A stretch of DNA of 5,767 bases from Chloroflexota bacterium. Lineage in GTDB: Bacteria; Chloroflexota; Anaerolineae; Anaerolineales; UBA4823. A program made the translations under genes and the position numbers. Below the pieces are notes generated by a model. The model had not been told where the DNA came from. It was given only the letters and a program-made list of their open reading frames with translations, and ran no database searches. Positions 1 through 5,757 of this stretch are shown here, in pieces. Position 1 is the first letter of the stretch. Every line of letters begins with the position of its first letter. The stretch spans positions 1-5,767 of the forward strand of contig JAUWLJ010000155.1 of the NCBI GenBank assembly GCA_030613705.1. Direction: 5' to 3'.

Positions 1-51
1 CTTTTAGATTTTTAAGCAACAATTAATGGGAGACGTCATGACCCCGATCAG

Positions 52-162
52 GTCATTCAGGACAACGCAGGAGTGAGGAATCCCTGCAGTGTAAGTGAAA
101 AAAAGATCTCTGCAGGGATTCCTCGTCGTCCTATGCTTGTATAAGTTTTCAGTTGGAATGAC
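52..162. repeat. Degenerate palindromic intergenic repeat (MITE/REP-like)
   Basis: A perfect 15-base inverted repeat (75-89 with 110-124, GAGGAATCCCTGCAG and its complement) surrounds a 20-base A-rich loop. Further out, GTCATTC (52-58) pairs with GAATGAC (156-162), so the termini are also inverted. The stretches between inner and outer pairs differ in length (16 versus 31 bases), so one arm has probably decayed or gained sequence. From memory, elements with GTCATTC ends and GAGGAATC cores are scattered in many copies through some Chloroflexota, Firmicutes and other genomes. They have no coding capacity. A strong RNA hairpin is expected if it is transcribed, but no U-tract follows either arm, so I do not call it a terminator. 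Confidence 0.6.
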
Positions 163-197
163 AGTCGAATTAAAGTTTGTAGAATTAAGGAATGAGT

Positions 198-884
198 ATG
201 AGGGGTAGAGGACAAAACAATTTCATCAATATTCCTGAATTTGGAGTGCGTGTATATGATGCCTTAACGAATATCAAAGCCATTAGAGAACAGCACAGGG
301 AAATTGCACAAGACCTCGTTTCTCGCATCGAAAGTGGTCGCTTGCTGGATGTTGGCACCGGTCCAGGGAGGCTCCTGCGGGAAATCTACCTTTTGAATCC
401 CAATGTCCACCTCTACGGGCTCGACATATCCTCTGCCATGGTCGAATATGCAAAAAAGGGATTATTAGATATTTCGGTTGACATCCGTCAGGGTGACATC
501 CTCAGTACTGATTACCCAGATCGTTATTTTGATCTGGTCACTTGCACTGGCAGTTTTTACTTATGGGATGATCCTGTAGATTGCCTGGAAGAAATTTACC
601 GCATTCTGGGGAATAATAAATCGGCTTATCTATTTGAAACATACCAGGATTTCGATCGGGCCAAAGTTCGCGCAGCCATAAAGCACAATCTGAGTAAGGA
701 GGGCCTAATCCGCAGGTGGATCGCGCCAGGTTTCTTGATGCACCAGCTTTCGATGACCTATAAAACGAAACAAATCTCAGACATCATCCGCCGGACTCCA
801 TTTGCAGACTGTTATTCTATCGAGAAAGTGACCTTGGGTGGGTTGCCCGCCTGGGTACGAATCCAGCTCACACGGCGTGAATAA
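198..884 (+). CDS. Class I SAM-dependent methyltransferase, substrate unknown
   Basis: This is a soluble protein of 228 residues with one Rossmann-type methyltransferase domain. Motif I is LLDVGTGPG (residues 49-57), the glycine-rich S-adenosylmethionine loop. The acidic residue that usually binds the ribose hydroxyls is D76 in LYGLDIS. An aspartate for the adenine pocket is D100 in GDIL, and motif IV-like YFDLVTCTG spans 110-118. The pattern is that of the Methyltransf_11/25 type, which acts on small molecules, lipids or proteins. The C-terminal third (about 150-228) has no motif I can use to name a substrate. An ATG six bases upstream (192) is in frame, but the only Shine-Dalgarno, AAGGA (187-191), abuts it. 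That same site lies six bases from the ATG at 198, so 198 is preferred. The next downstream frame is a probable pseudogene, so no working partner gene is visible. Confidence 0.88.
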   Translation: MRGRGQNNFINIPEFGVRVYDALTNIKAIREQHREIAQDLVSRIESGRLLDVGTGPGRLLREIYLLNPNVHLYGLDISSAMVEYAKKGLLDISVDIRQGDILSTDYPDRYFDLVTCTGSFYLWDDPVDCLEEIYRILGNNKSAYLFETYQDFDRAKVRAAIKHNLSKEGLIRRWIAPGFLMHQLSMTYKTKQISDIIRRTPFADCYSIEKVTLGGLPAWVRIQLTRRE

Positions 885-896
885 AGGAGCGTTTTC

Positions 897-1052
897 GTGA
901 CCTTACACCCTTTTCCTGGTTTAAGCATTTCTCCACTCATCAGTGCGTCACAGATTCGCTGCCCATATTCGTGAGTTCCATGTCTCGCAACAGCTCTCAA
1001 TCGCATCTGTTATCTCTTGGTTCGTCTCCTGGGAACCTTGTCTGTCGAGTAA
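897..1052 (+). pseudogene. Probable decayed 5' fragment of a hypoxanthine phosphoribosyltransferase-like gene
   Basis: AAAGGAG (883-889) overlaps the methyltransferase stop and lies seven bases before GTG 897. The frame reads TLHPFPGLSISPLISASQIR and then meets TGA at 972-974. Bacterial hypoxanthine phosphoribosyltransferases usually begin with a segment like LIS-x-x-QI-x-x-R-[VI]-REL. Here LISASQIR is followed, one frame over, by AAHIREF, as if a single base was gained near 960. Past the stop, the original frame gives YLLVRLLGTL (1011-1040). It sits about as far from QI as the family's LLLVGVLKGS segment does. A second stop (TAA, 1050-1052) and the convergent gene ending at 1116 leave no room for the catalytic PRPP loop. 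The family match is made by eye on short segments and could be chance. The rest of 885-1115 holds no other gene and no convincing terminator. Confidence 0.38.
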
Positions 1053-1115
1053 GACGCTGCTAGCATTCCTGAGTAATCCCCAGGACCAACGAGTAACAAG
1101 AACCGCTTCATTTCT

Positions 1116-3788
1116 TCATTCTTCGACCAGAAATATTTCACCGGTGGAGCCATTCAATTTAATTCGCTGCCCGGTCTTCAGGGCTGTAGTAGCCTGGTGG
1201 ACGCCAACGACCGCAGGGATACCGTATTCGCGGGCGACGATTGCCCCGTGCGTCATCATACCGCCTAGTTCCATGATAAGACCCCCTGCGGCAAGGAATA
1301 AGGGCGTCCATGCCGGATCAGTTCCTGGGCAAACCAGGATTTCACCCGGCAGCAGATCAGATTTTAGTGGATCAAGTACTACTCGGACTGTACCTTCCAC
1401 ATACCCTGGGGATACAGGACTGCCGATCAAATTACACCCCTCACTCTGGTCAGCGATCAGACCTTTATAGAAAGCTCGTCCATCGCTCAACAGCAAGCGG
1501 GGAATCTGCACCCGGGCAAGTTCGCGCTTGTAGGCTGCGCGTCGGTCAGCAATTAATGCGCGCCAATTTTTATCCTCATCGCCAGCGAGTTCTTCAAGCT
1601 CTGATAAATACAGGTAGAAAAGGTCATCAGGCTGCTCCAGCGTGCCTGCATTTACTAGTTCCTGACCGCTGTCAAGCAGCGCCTGGCGGATGATCCCCAT
1701 CATCTGGATGATATGAAATTTGGGGCTCTCGCGCAATCCTGCCAGGGCGCGCACTCGTTCGGCCAATATATCGATCACACCAGCCTTGAGACGCCCGGCG
1801 AAGGTGCTCCGGGCAGCTTCCTGGAGCTCTGCGATGGCTTCCCTGGCTGCCTGTCCTCCATTTCGAAAAACAACATCCGGAGCGAGAGACTCATCTTCAA
1901 TTTGCAAATAGCTCATAATAACTTCGAGTAGATAAGTTGGATCCTCATCCCAGCGTTGGCGGCCGATGTCGATCTCGCCTAATCCACGCATGCCGTAGGC
2001 ATCCAGGAAACTTGCAATGGCGGTTTGAACGGTTTCAGGGAGCTGCCCCTCAAGGTATTCAGCTGCCAGGTTTTTTGCATTGCTGTGAAGAATATGCTGG
2101 TAGGAAATTTCATCGGAGCGGATTGTACGAGCAGTCTCCCACAAGGCGAGGTCCATTACGGTGGTGACGTTGTTGGGGATTCCACGAGAGATTGCGAGAG
2201 CCAGATCGGCAGAGCCGGTCAGCTGGCTGGAGATCTTATTGAGCAGGAAGAACGGGATCAACCCCGCGGCAGCTCCAGAGGCGATTTCGGGCACAGCATA
2301 TGGAAACGCCGAGTAAATCTCGCGGAATAGATCGATCCGATCATTGAGCGTGGAAGCGACACCTTGCGCAGTTATGCTTTTGGCTTTCAGCCTGGCGATC
2401 TCTGCCTGGCTGGCACCCTGGATTTGGTCCGCGGCGCCCTGGGGTGAACGTGCATATCCGAAAACACGCTTCATGAAAGGGTAGATAAAGCGCAGTAAAC
2501 GGCGCAAGGTCGAAAGACGTAAACGGCCATGCCCTCGCTCCAAACCAGGCTCATCCCAAATATCCGTGAATATCGCTTGAGCAACAGGATCGATGGCGGA
2601 AAAAAACCTGAGAAGAACCCGTGAGCCAATAGGGTGGTGGATGGCAGCAGTAGTATCTCCCCACAACCGTTCCCCAGCGATTTTAATAAACGGCTGAGTC
2701 TCGTGAGTCAGATCGAAACCAAACAGGCTGGCTCCACCGGCGAATATCAGCCGGATCGCATCTTGTCCAAGGGGGGTCATTGGTTCCAAGATCCCCTGGA
2801 CTGAACCGAACGAGAACAATACCCGCAGCGGGATCGGGCTCATGCCATCAGGTATGGGGAAAAGGGAGGTGATCGGGCGGGATTGAAGCAGGAATAACTC
2901 GCCCCCAGCAATTCCCCACTCAATGTCTTGGGGGAAATTGTAGAGATCTGCAACCTGTTCTGCGAGTTCAACCAGTGCGAATAACTCATCATCCGAGAGA
3001 GTCTCTCTTTGGGAGGCATCGATTTGTTCAGTGAGCAGCCCACCCCCGGACTTGCCGTGCATAGCGATCTTCTTAGATCCAAGCGATTTGCTGAGGATCT
3101 TGCGCTGATTGAGATCGACCACGTAATGATCGGGTTCGACTTGACCGGCGACCAGTGCTTCACCCAAGCCAAAGATGGCATCGATGACCGACTCAGTGCG
3201 CGAACCGGTCAAAGGGTTGGCGGTAAAAAGGACTCCCGAGACCTCTGAAGGCACCATCTCCTGCACTATCACTGCCAGGGCAACTTCAGCGTGAGGGATA
3301 TCATTCCGGGTGCGGTAGCCGATCGCCCGCGCGGTCCAGAGGCTGCTCCAACAATCCACAATCGCGGCCAGCAGCGCTTCCGGACCGACAACATTGAGGG
3401 TGGTATCCTGCTGACCGGCGAAGGATAATTCCGGCAGGTCTTCAGCCGTGGCGGAGGAGCGTACGGCCACCGGAACACCATCCAAATTGCCGTACGCCTC
3501 CTTCACCTGGACGGAGATCTGTGGCGGGATAATCCCACCCGTGAAGGAGGCGCGAATCTCTCGCGAGGCTTGTTCCAAACCAGATGAATCTTGGGATTTG
3601 ATTTCCGTAATGCGCTGTTGAATTCTCTCCCCCAGGTTGTTCGCACCGATAAACTTTTGATAGGCTTCTGTGGTGATGATAAATCCATCCGGTACCGGGA
3701 ATCCGGCCCTGATCAATTTACTCAGGTTGGCGCCTTTGCCACCTGCGTTATCCAGTTGGGCTGTGGGGGAGTTTAATGGCAGGATCAT
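1116..3788 (-). CDS. Rifampicin phosphotransferase-like dikinase (PEP-synthase family without PEP-binding barrel)
   Basis: This is a three-domain phosphotransferase of 890 residues. Residues 1-310 form the ATP-grasp (PPDK_N) domain: GGKG at 16-19 (K18), VRSSATAEDLP at 109-119 (R110), FAGQQDT at 123-129, SGVLFTANP at 184-192, DIEW at 288-291 (E290) and LQSRPIT at 301-307 (Q302, R304). Residues about 311-785 form the middle domain. Its PNNVTTVMDLAL (538-549) and AYGMRGLGEIDI (597-608) resemble the Listeria rifampicin phosphotransferase as I remember it. Residues about 785-890 form the swivelling domain, with GGMMTHGAIVARE at 842-854 and phosphohistidine H847. The C-terminal barrel that binds PEP or pyruvate in PpsA and PPDK is absent and the length fits rifampicin phosphotransferases (~867). 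ATP beta-phosphate transfer to a non-pyruvate acceptor is therefore likelier than gluconeogenic PEP synthesis, although automated annotation may call it PEP synthase. The true substrate is open. An in-frame TAA 12 bases upstream (3801-3803) fixes ATG 3788 as the first start. The Shine-Dalgarno is weak. Confidence 0.9.
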   Translation of the reverse strand: MILPLNSPTAQLDNAGGKGANLSKLIRAGFPVPDGFIITTEAYQKFIGANNLGERIQQRITEIKSQDSSGLEQASREIRASFTGGIIPPQISVQVKEAYGNLDGVPVAVRSSATAEDLPELSFAGQQDTTLNVVGPEALLAAIVDCWSSLWTARAIGYRTRNDIPHAEVALAVIVQEMVPSEVSGVLFTANPLTGSRTESVIDAIFGLGEALVAGQVEPDHYVVDLNQRKILSKSLGSKKIAMHGKSGGGLLTEQIDASQRETLSDDELFALVELAEQVADLYNFPQDIEWGIAGGELFLLQSRPITSLFPIPDGMSPIPLRVLFSFGSVQGILEPMTPLGQDAIRLIFAGGASLFGFDLTHETQPFIKIAGERLWGDTTAAIHHPIGSRVLLRFFSAIDPVAQAIFTDIWDEPGLERGHGRLRLSTLRRLLRFIYPFMKRVFGYARSPQGAADQIQGASQAEIARLKAKSITAQGVASTLNDRIDLFREIYSAFPYAVPEIASGAAAGLIPFFLLNKISSQLTGSADLALAISRGIPNNVTTVMDLALWETARTIRSDEISYQHILHSNAKNLAAEYLEGQLPETVQTAIASFLDAYGMRGLGEIDIGRQRWDEDPTYLLEVIMSYLQIEDESLAPDVVFRNGGQAAREAIAELQEAARSTFAGRLKAGVIDILAERVRALAGLRESPKFHIIQMMGIIRQALLDSGQELVNAGTLEQPDDLFYLYLSELEELAGDEDKNWRALIADRRAAYKRELARVQIPRLLLSDGRAFYKGLIADQSEGCNLIGSPVSPGYVEGTVRVVLDPLKSDLLPGEILVCPGTDPAWTPLFLAAGGLIMELGGMMTHGAIVAREYGIPAVVGVHQATTALKTGQRIKLNGSTGEIFLVEE

Positions 3789-3832
3789 TGCGCTTAAGAT
3801 TTATTAGGGATCAGCTGTATGAATCGGAGGAT

Positions 3833-4192
3833 CTACTTGCGCGGGTCACCCCATAAAACGTAGACACCGTTCTTCCAATCACCGACCGGATTACCTTTCC
3901 AATAGACCGGGCCGGTGTAAGGATAGTTGGGGCCAACGTGGATGTAATAACCTCTTTTTAGCCAGATGAAGAGCGGGGTGCGAAAGGAGCTGCTGGACCG
4001 GTTGATCAGGTTATAACAGTAATCGGAAGGGAAGATGCTTTGCGGCTTGTAGATCCCATAGCTGAGGATCTCTGTCTCAATATCACTTTTCTTCAACGGG
4101 TGATCGCCGTGGTCAGCCTGTAATTTCTTGCCAACTTCGTTGATCAACACGGAGGCCATTTTCCAATCGTAATAAGGCAATTTATATTCCAT
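3833..4192 (-). CDS. Conserved-looking small protein with a PSDYCYN motif, function unknown
   Basis: This protein has 119 residues, no signal peptide and no membrane segment. I cannot name it. Residues 10-48 look helical and could form a small helix-turn-helix-like unit (KMASVLINEV, then DIETEILSYG). Residues 54-100 hold the distinctive part: FPSDYCYNLINRS (54-66), LFIWLKRGYYIHVG (74-87) and NYPYTGPVYWKG (89-100). This part is aromatic-rich and probably beta. From memory, a similar SDYCYN...YPYTG segment occurs in small uncharacterised proteins and beside HNH or restriction-type nucleases, but I hold that loosely. AAGGGA (complement of 4200-4205) lies seven bases before the ATG, supporting this start. 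The dikinase gene begins 44 bases downstream on the same strand with no terminator between them, so co-transcription is likely. It stops with TAG. Confidence 0.75.
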   Translation of the reverse strand: MEYKLPYYDWKMASVLINEVGKKLQADHGDHPLKKSDIETEILSYGIYKPQSIFPSDYCYNLINRSSSSFRTPLFIWLKRGYYIHVGPNYPYTGPVYWKGNPVGDWKNGVYVLWGDPRK

Positions 4193-4258
4193 CGCGATTT
4201 CCCTTAAATATGTCCCATCATTGTGAAGCTACTTGGCTCCTTGAATTTCAGCGACGTG

Positions 4259-4270
4259 TGAACAGGTTCA
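4259..4270. promoter_or_regulatory. Palindrome TGAACAGGTTCA at the minus-strand start site, possible operator
   Basis: Two perfect five-base arms (TGAAC/GTTCA) flank a two-base centre. The site runs from the edge of the minus -10 box across the expected transcription start, which is where a repressor would block initiation. It resembles a Gram-positive LexA half-site pair (GAAC/GTTC), but the spacer is two bases instead of four, so I do not call a LexA box. Confidence 0.25.
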
Positions 4271-4298
4271 TTATATATGATTGATCCGAGATAATCTA
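4270..4298 (-). promoter_or_regulatory. Candidate sigma70-type promoter for the small protein-dikinase unit
   Basis: On the minus strand a perfect TATAAT (complement of 4270-4275) sits inside TATATAATG. The -35 position 17 bases upstream reads TAGATT (complement of 4293-4298), matching TTGACA at only three of six bases. Initiation near 4262 would give a leader of about 70 bases to the ATG at 4192. The weak -35 suggests either an activator or a false match. Confidence 0.35.
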
Positions 4299-4397
4299 CC
4301 ATTTTTTGAATGAGAGTATTGACAATCTCCCGGGTATCAATTTTTGTGCACCTTATCCAGGGTGAGAAGAAATTATTCATTGAGAAAAACAATCTAA

Positions 4398-4427
4398 ATG
4401 ATAAATATGGTCATATTAGGGTATAAT
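4398..4427 (+). promoter_or_regulatory. Candidate sigma70-type promoter for the 308-residue protein gene, with palindromic spacer
   Basis: A perfect -10 box, TATAAT (4422-4427), is preceded after 18 bases by ATGATA (4398-4403), matching TTGACA at four of six positions. The spacer begins with the palindrome AATATGGTCATATT (4404-4417), six-base arms around GT. This lies between the two boxes, a classic repressor position. The expected start near 4434 gives a leader of about 170 bases. Confidence 0.45.
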
Positions 4428-4531
4428 ACTGGCGTTGTCCAAACAAAGACAGGAGATTGTTCGAATTAATCATTCTAAATTGTTGGGGGCCTTGGTTCCA
4501 ATCAGGTCTCATCTTCAGACAGTGTAGAAAA

Positions 4532-4603
4532 ATGACAAGTGAACTCGAGCTTTATTGCCGCATGGGTGCGTATTCCATGATGGCTAATATCGATGGAGGA
4601 TAA
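4532..4603 (+). CDS. Possible 23-residue leader peptide, overlapping the ribosome binding site of the next gene
   Basis: ATG 4532 opens a 23-codon frame (MTSELELYCRMGAYSMMANI, then DGG) that ends at TAA 4601-4603. That is one base before the ATG of the downstream gene and within its Shine-Dalgarno region. Such an arrangement would let terminating ribosomes reinitiate on the next gene. The frame stays open upstream to 4427, with a TTG at 4457 just one base after AGGAG (4451-4455), a spacing that is too short. ATG 4532 has no clear ribosome binding site of its own. No known leader motif, such as a run of regulatory codons, is visible. It could easily be a chance frame. Confidence 0.22.
   Translation: MTSELELYCRMGAYSMMANIDGG
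4595..4600 (+). promoter_or_regulatory. Strong ribosome binding site GGAGGA that decides the downstream start
   Basis: GGAGGA is followed by four bases and then ATG 4605. An in-frame ATG at 4593 lies at the front edge of this site and has no ribosome binding site of its own, so translation should begin at 4605 and not at 4593. Confidence 0.8.
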
Positions 4604-4604
4604 A

Positions 4605-5531
4605 ATGGAAATAAAAATCCCGGAGAACTGCAATCCTATTACCAGGGAAAAATTCGAGGCGATCGAATCGTATGATCATTATGAAGATGCGATCACCGAT
4701 TTAAACCAGGCATTCCATGAAAGTTACAACAATTTGATCCATCGTACTTATGAGCGATTGGGAAAAGAGACCACTCCGGTGATCGTTATGGCTCATGAGG
4801 AAGTGATGCTCTTCCATAATGGCAAACAGGAAACGGTGAATGTCATCCCCGAGCTCTATCACAAGCTTAAAAGCATCGGGCACGTCTCTTTTGGGGTCTA
4901 CGTTACGCTGGCGGATAACGGGTATGGGGAATTGCGCCCGGATATCAGAGAAAATCTTGAACGCCAGAAGTATTTAATCGATCGCGCCCTGAAGTATATT
5001 GAATATGATCCACTGCCGCTGAAGTATATGGCCACCCAACGCCTGACCTTAGAGAGCGCCCGAGATATTATTGCTGAGGTGTTAGCTGCTGGTGAGGTGG
5101 ATGAGGATAAGCTGCTGGCTTTTAGCAAGAAAAGCGCTCCCTTGTATCTGGAGGGTGCCGGGATCGGCGCCAGACTGGAAATTGAAATGCTACATGAAAC
5201 AGTGATGAACTGGATAGACCGCATTGGAGATGAAAACTGGGAGAACATCTATGTGGTTGTCTGCGCTGCTCACCAGGGGCGCTATCGAGAAACGACGCTG
5301 CAGTATTTCCAACAGCTGCTGCACGAGCAAGAGGGATTGGCGGCAGAGATGGAAGACAGGGTGATTTACGCCGAGCACATTGAAGAGCCCCAAGCCGCTT
5401 TGGACTTGCTGGCGCGGCATATCGTCGATCGCCGGGCGTCAATCGATTTATTCGGCAGCGCCACCCGGCTGCAGCGCGATCTTATGTCCGATGGCGCTTC
5501 TGATTATCTGGAAGAACTGCTGGCTGAGTAA
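4605..5531 (+). CDS. Unrecognised 308-residue soluble acidic protein
   Basis: I do not recognise this protein. It has 308 residues, no signal peptide, no membrane segment and a high content of Glu and Asp. The N-terminal part (11-53) is predicted helical and rich in His and Tyr. Residues 57-103 alternate strand and helix: TPVIVMAHEEVMLF at 57-70 and LYHKLKSIGHVSFGVYVTL at 84-102. Residues 110-210 are long amphipathic helices, including LEGAGIGARLEIEMLHE at 182-198. A second strand-like core, NIYVVVCAAHQGR, lies at 214-226 and is followed by helices to the end. Cysteines are only C9 and C220. Histidines are numerous (for example H64, H93, H197, H223), but no recognised metal or nucleotide motif is present. 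The start is set by GGAGGA at 4595-4600. The gene stands alone: a promoter candidate lies at 4398-4427 and a hairpin terminator at 5561. Coding-like codon use and the flanking signals make it a real gene. Confidence 0.85.
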   Translation: MEIKIPENCNPITREKFEAIESYDHYEDAITDLNQAFHESYNNLIHRTYERLGKETTPVIVMAHEEVMLFHNGKQETVNVIPELYHKLKSIGHVSFGVYVTLADNGYGELRPDIRENLERQKYLIDRALKYIEYDPLPLKYMATQRLTLESARDIIAEVLAAGEVDEDKLLAFSKKSAPLYLEGAGIGARLEIEMLHETVMNWIDRIGDENWENIYVVVCAAHQGRYRETTLQYFQQLLHEQEGLAAEMEDRVIYAEHIEEPQAALDLLARHIVDRRASIDLFGSATRLQRDLMSDGASDYLEELLAE

Positions 5532-5560
5532 TTTAAAACTGATCCTTTAAGAGATCACAG

Positions 5561-5587
5561 AAGCTGCCAGGTGCCTGGCAGCTTTTT
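5561..5587 (+). terminator. Intrinsic (Rho-independent) terminator
   Basis: A perfect ten-base stem, AAGCTGCCAG (5561-5570) with CTGGCAGCTT (5575-5584), closes a four-base loop. Five T residues run from 5583 to 5587. It begins 30 bases after the stop of the 308-residue protein gene. On the opposite strand the stem is followed only by TTCTGTG, so it is probably efficient in the + direction only. Confidence 0.88.
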
Positions 5588-5595
5588 GCGTTAAA

Positions 5596-5625
5596 TTTAC
5601 ACCTTATCATTTGGGGATAGATATT
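5596..5625 (+). promoter_or_regulatory. Weak candidate promoter before the right-edge gene start
   Basis: TTTACA (5596-5601, five of six matches to TTGACA) lies 18 bases before GATATT (5620-5625, four of six matches to TATAAT). It sits directly after the terminator and would feed the putative GTG start at 5758 through a leader of about 125 bases. The -10 lacks the initial T, so the call is weak. Confidence 0.22.
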
Positions 5626-5757
5626 GGGGAGCCAATAGCGAAACCGGCCAGACTACCATGGTTTTGGGGGCGCTGCCGGTTAGAAAGGTTACCCAGGAAT
5701 CTGGGCGAGGGGGTGGGCGCCGATAAAATTGGAATTCGACAAGCATAGGAGGGCGGT

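Larger units (their letters stand above)
4193..4604. other. Divergent intergenic control region
   Basis: This 412-base stretch has no secure gene. It separates the minus-strand small protein and dikinase genes from the plus-strand 308-residue protein gene. The part from about 4204 to 4440 is clearly richer in A and T than the flanking genes. It contains a perfect TATAAT on each strand (4422-4427 on +, complement of 4270-4275 on -), two short palindromes, and a 158-base + leader with a small reading frame at its end. A 62-codon minus frame (4392-4204, TTG start) crosses it but has no ribosome binding site and contains the minus -10 box, so I do not call it a gene. Confidence 0.7.

Noticed and set aside
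38..56. Six-base inverted repeat ATGACC/GGTCAT around a seven-base loop
   Set aside because: It is short, has no T-tract and no nearby promoter, and overlaps the end of the larger palindromic element, so it is not annotated separately.
1080..1115. Possible terminator after the dikinase stop
   Set aside because: Only a five-base AT-rich stem (AAGAA/TTCTT) and a four-base stem can be drawn, without a proper U-tract. I see no convincing terminator between the convergent genes.
943..1470. 175-codon plus-strand frame with a GTG start
   Set aside because: Most of it lies antisense to the dikinase C-terminus. Only its first segment (AAHIREF region) is of interest, and that is explained as a frame-shifted part of the pseudogene.
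4204..4392. 62-codon minus-strand frame ending 11 bases before the 119-residue gene
   Set aside because: It needs a TTG start without a ribosome binding site (nor has the internal ATG at 4380 one), lies in AT-rich intergenic sequence, contains the candidate minus -10 box, and shows no recognisable protein pattern. Its position is operon-like, so a homologue search could still rescue it.
129..5750. A 12-base inverted match, TCCTATGCTTGT (129-140) and ACAAGCATAGGA (5739-5750), near both ends of the window
   Set aside because: About one such match is expected by chance in a window of this size, and the flanks do not extend the similarity, so it is not taken as the ends of a mobile element.
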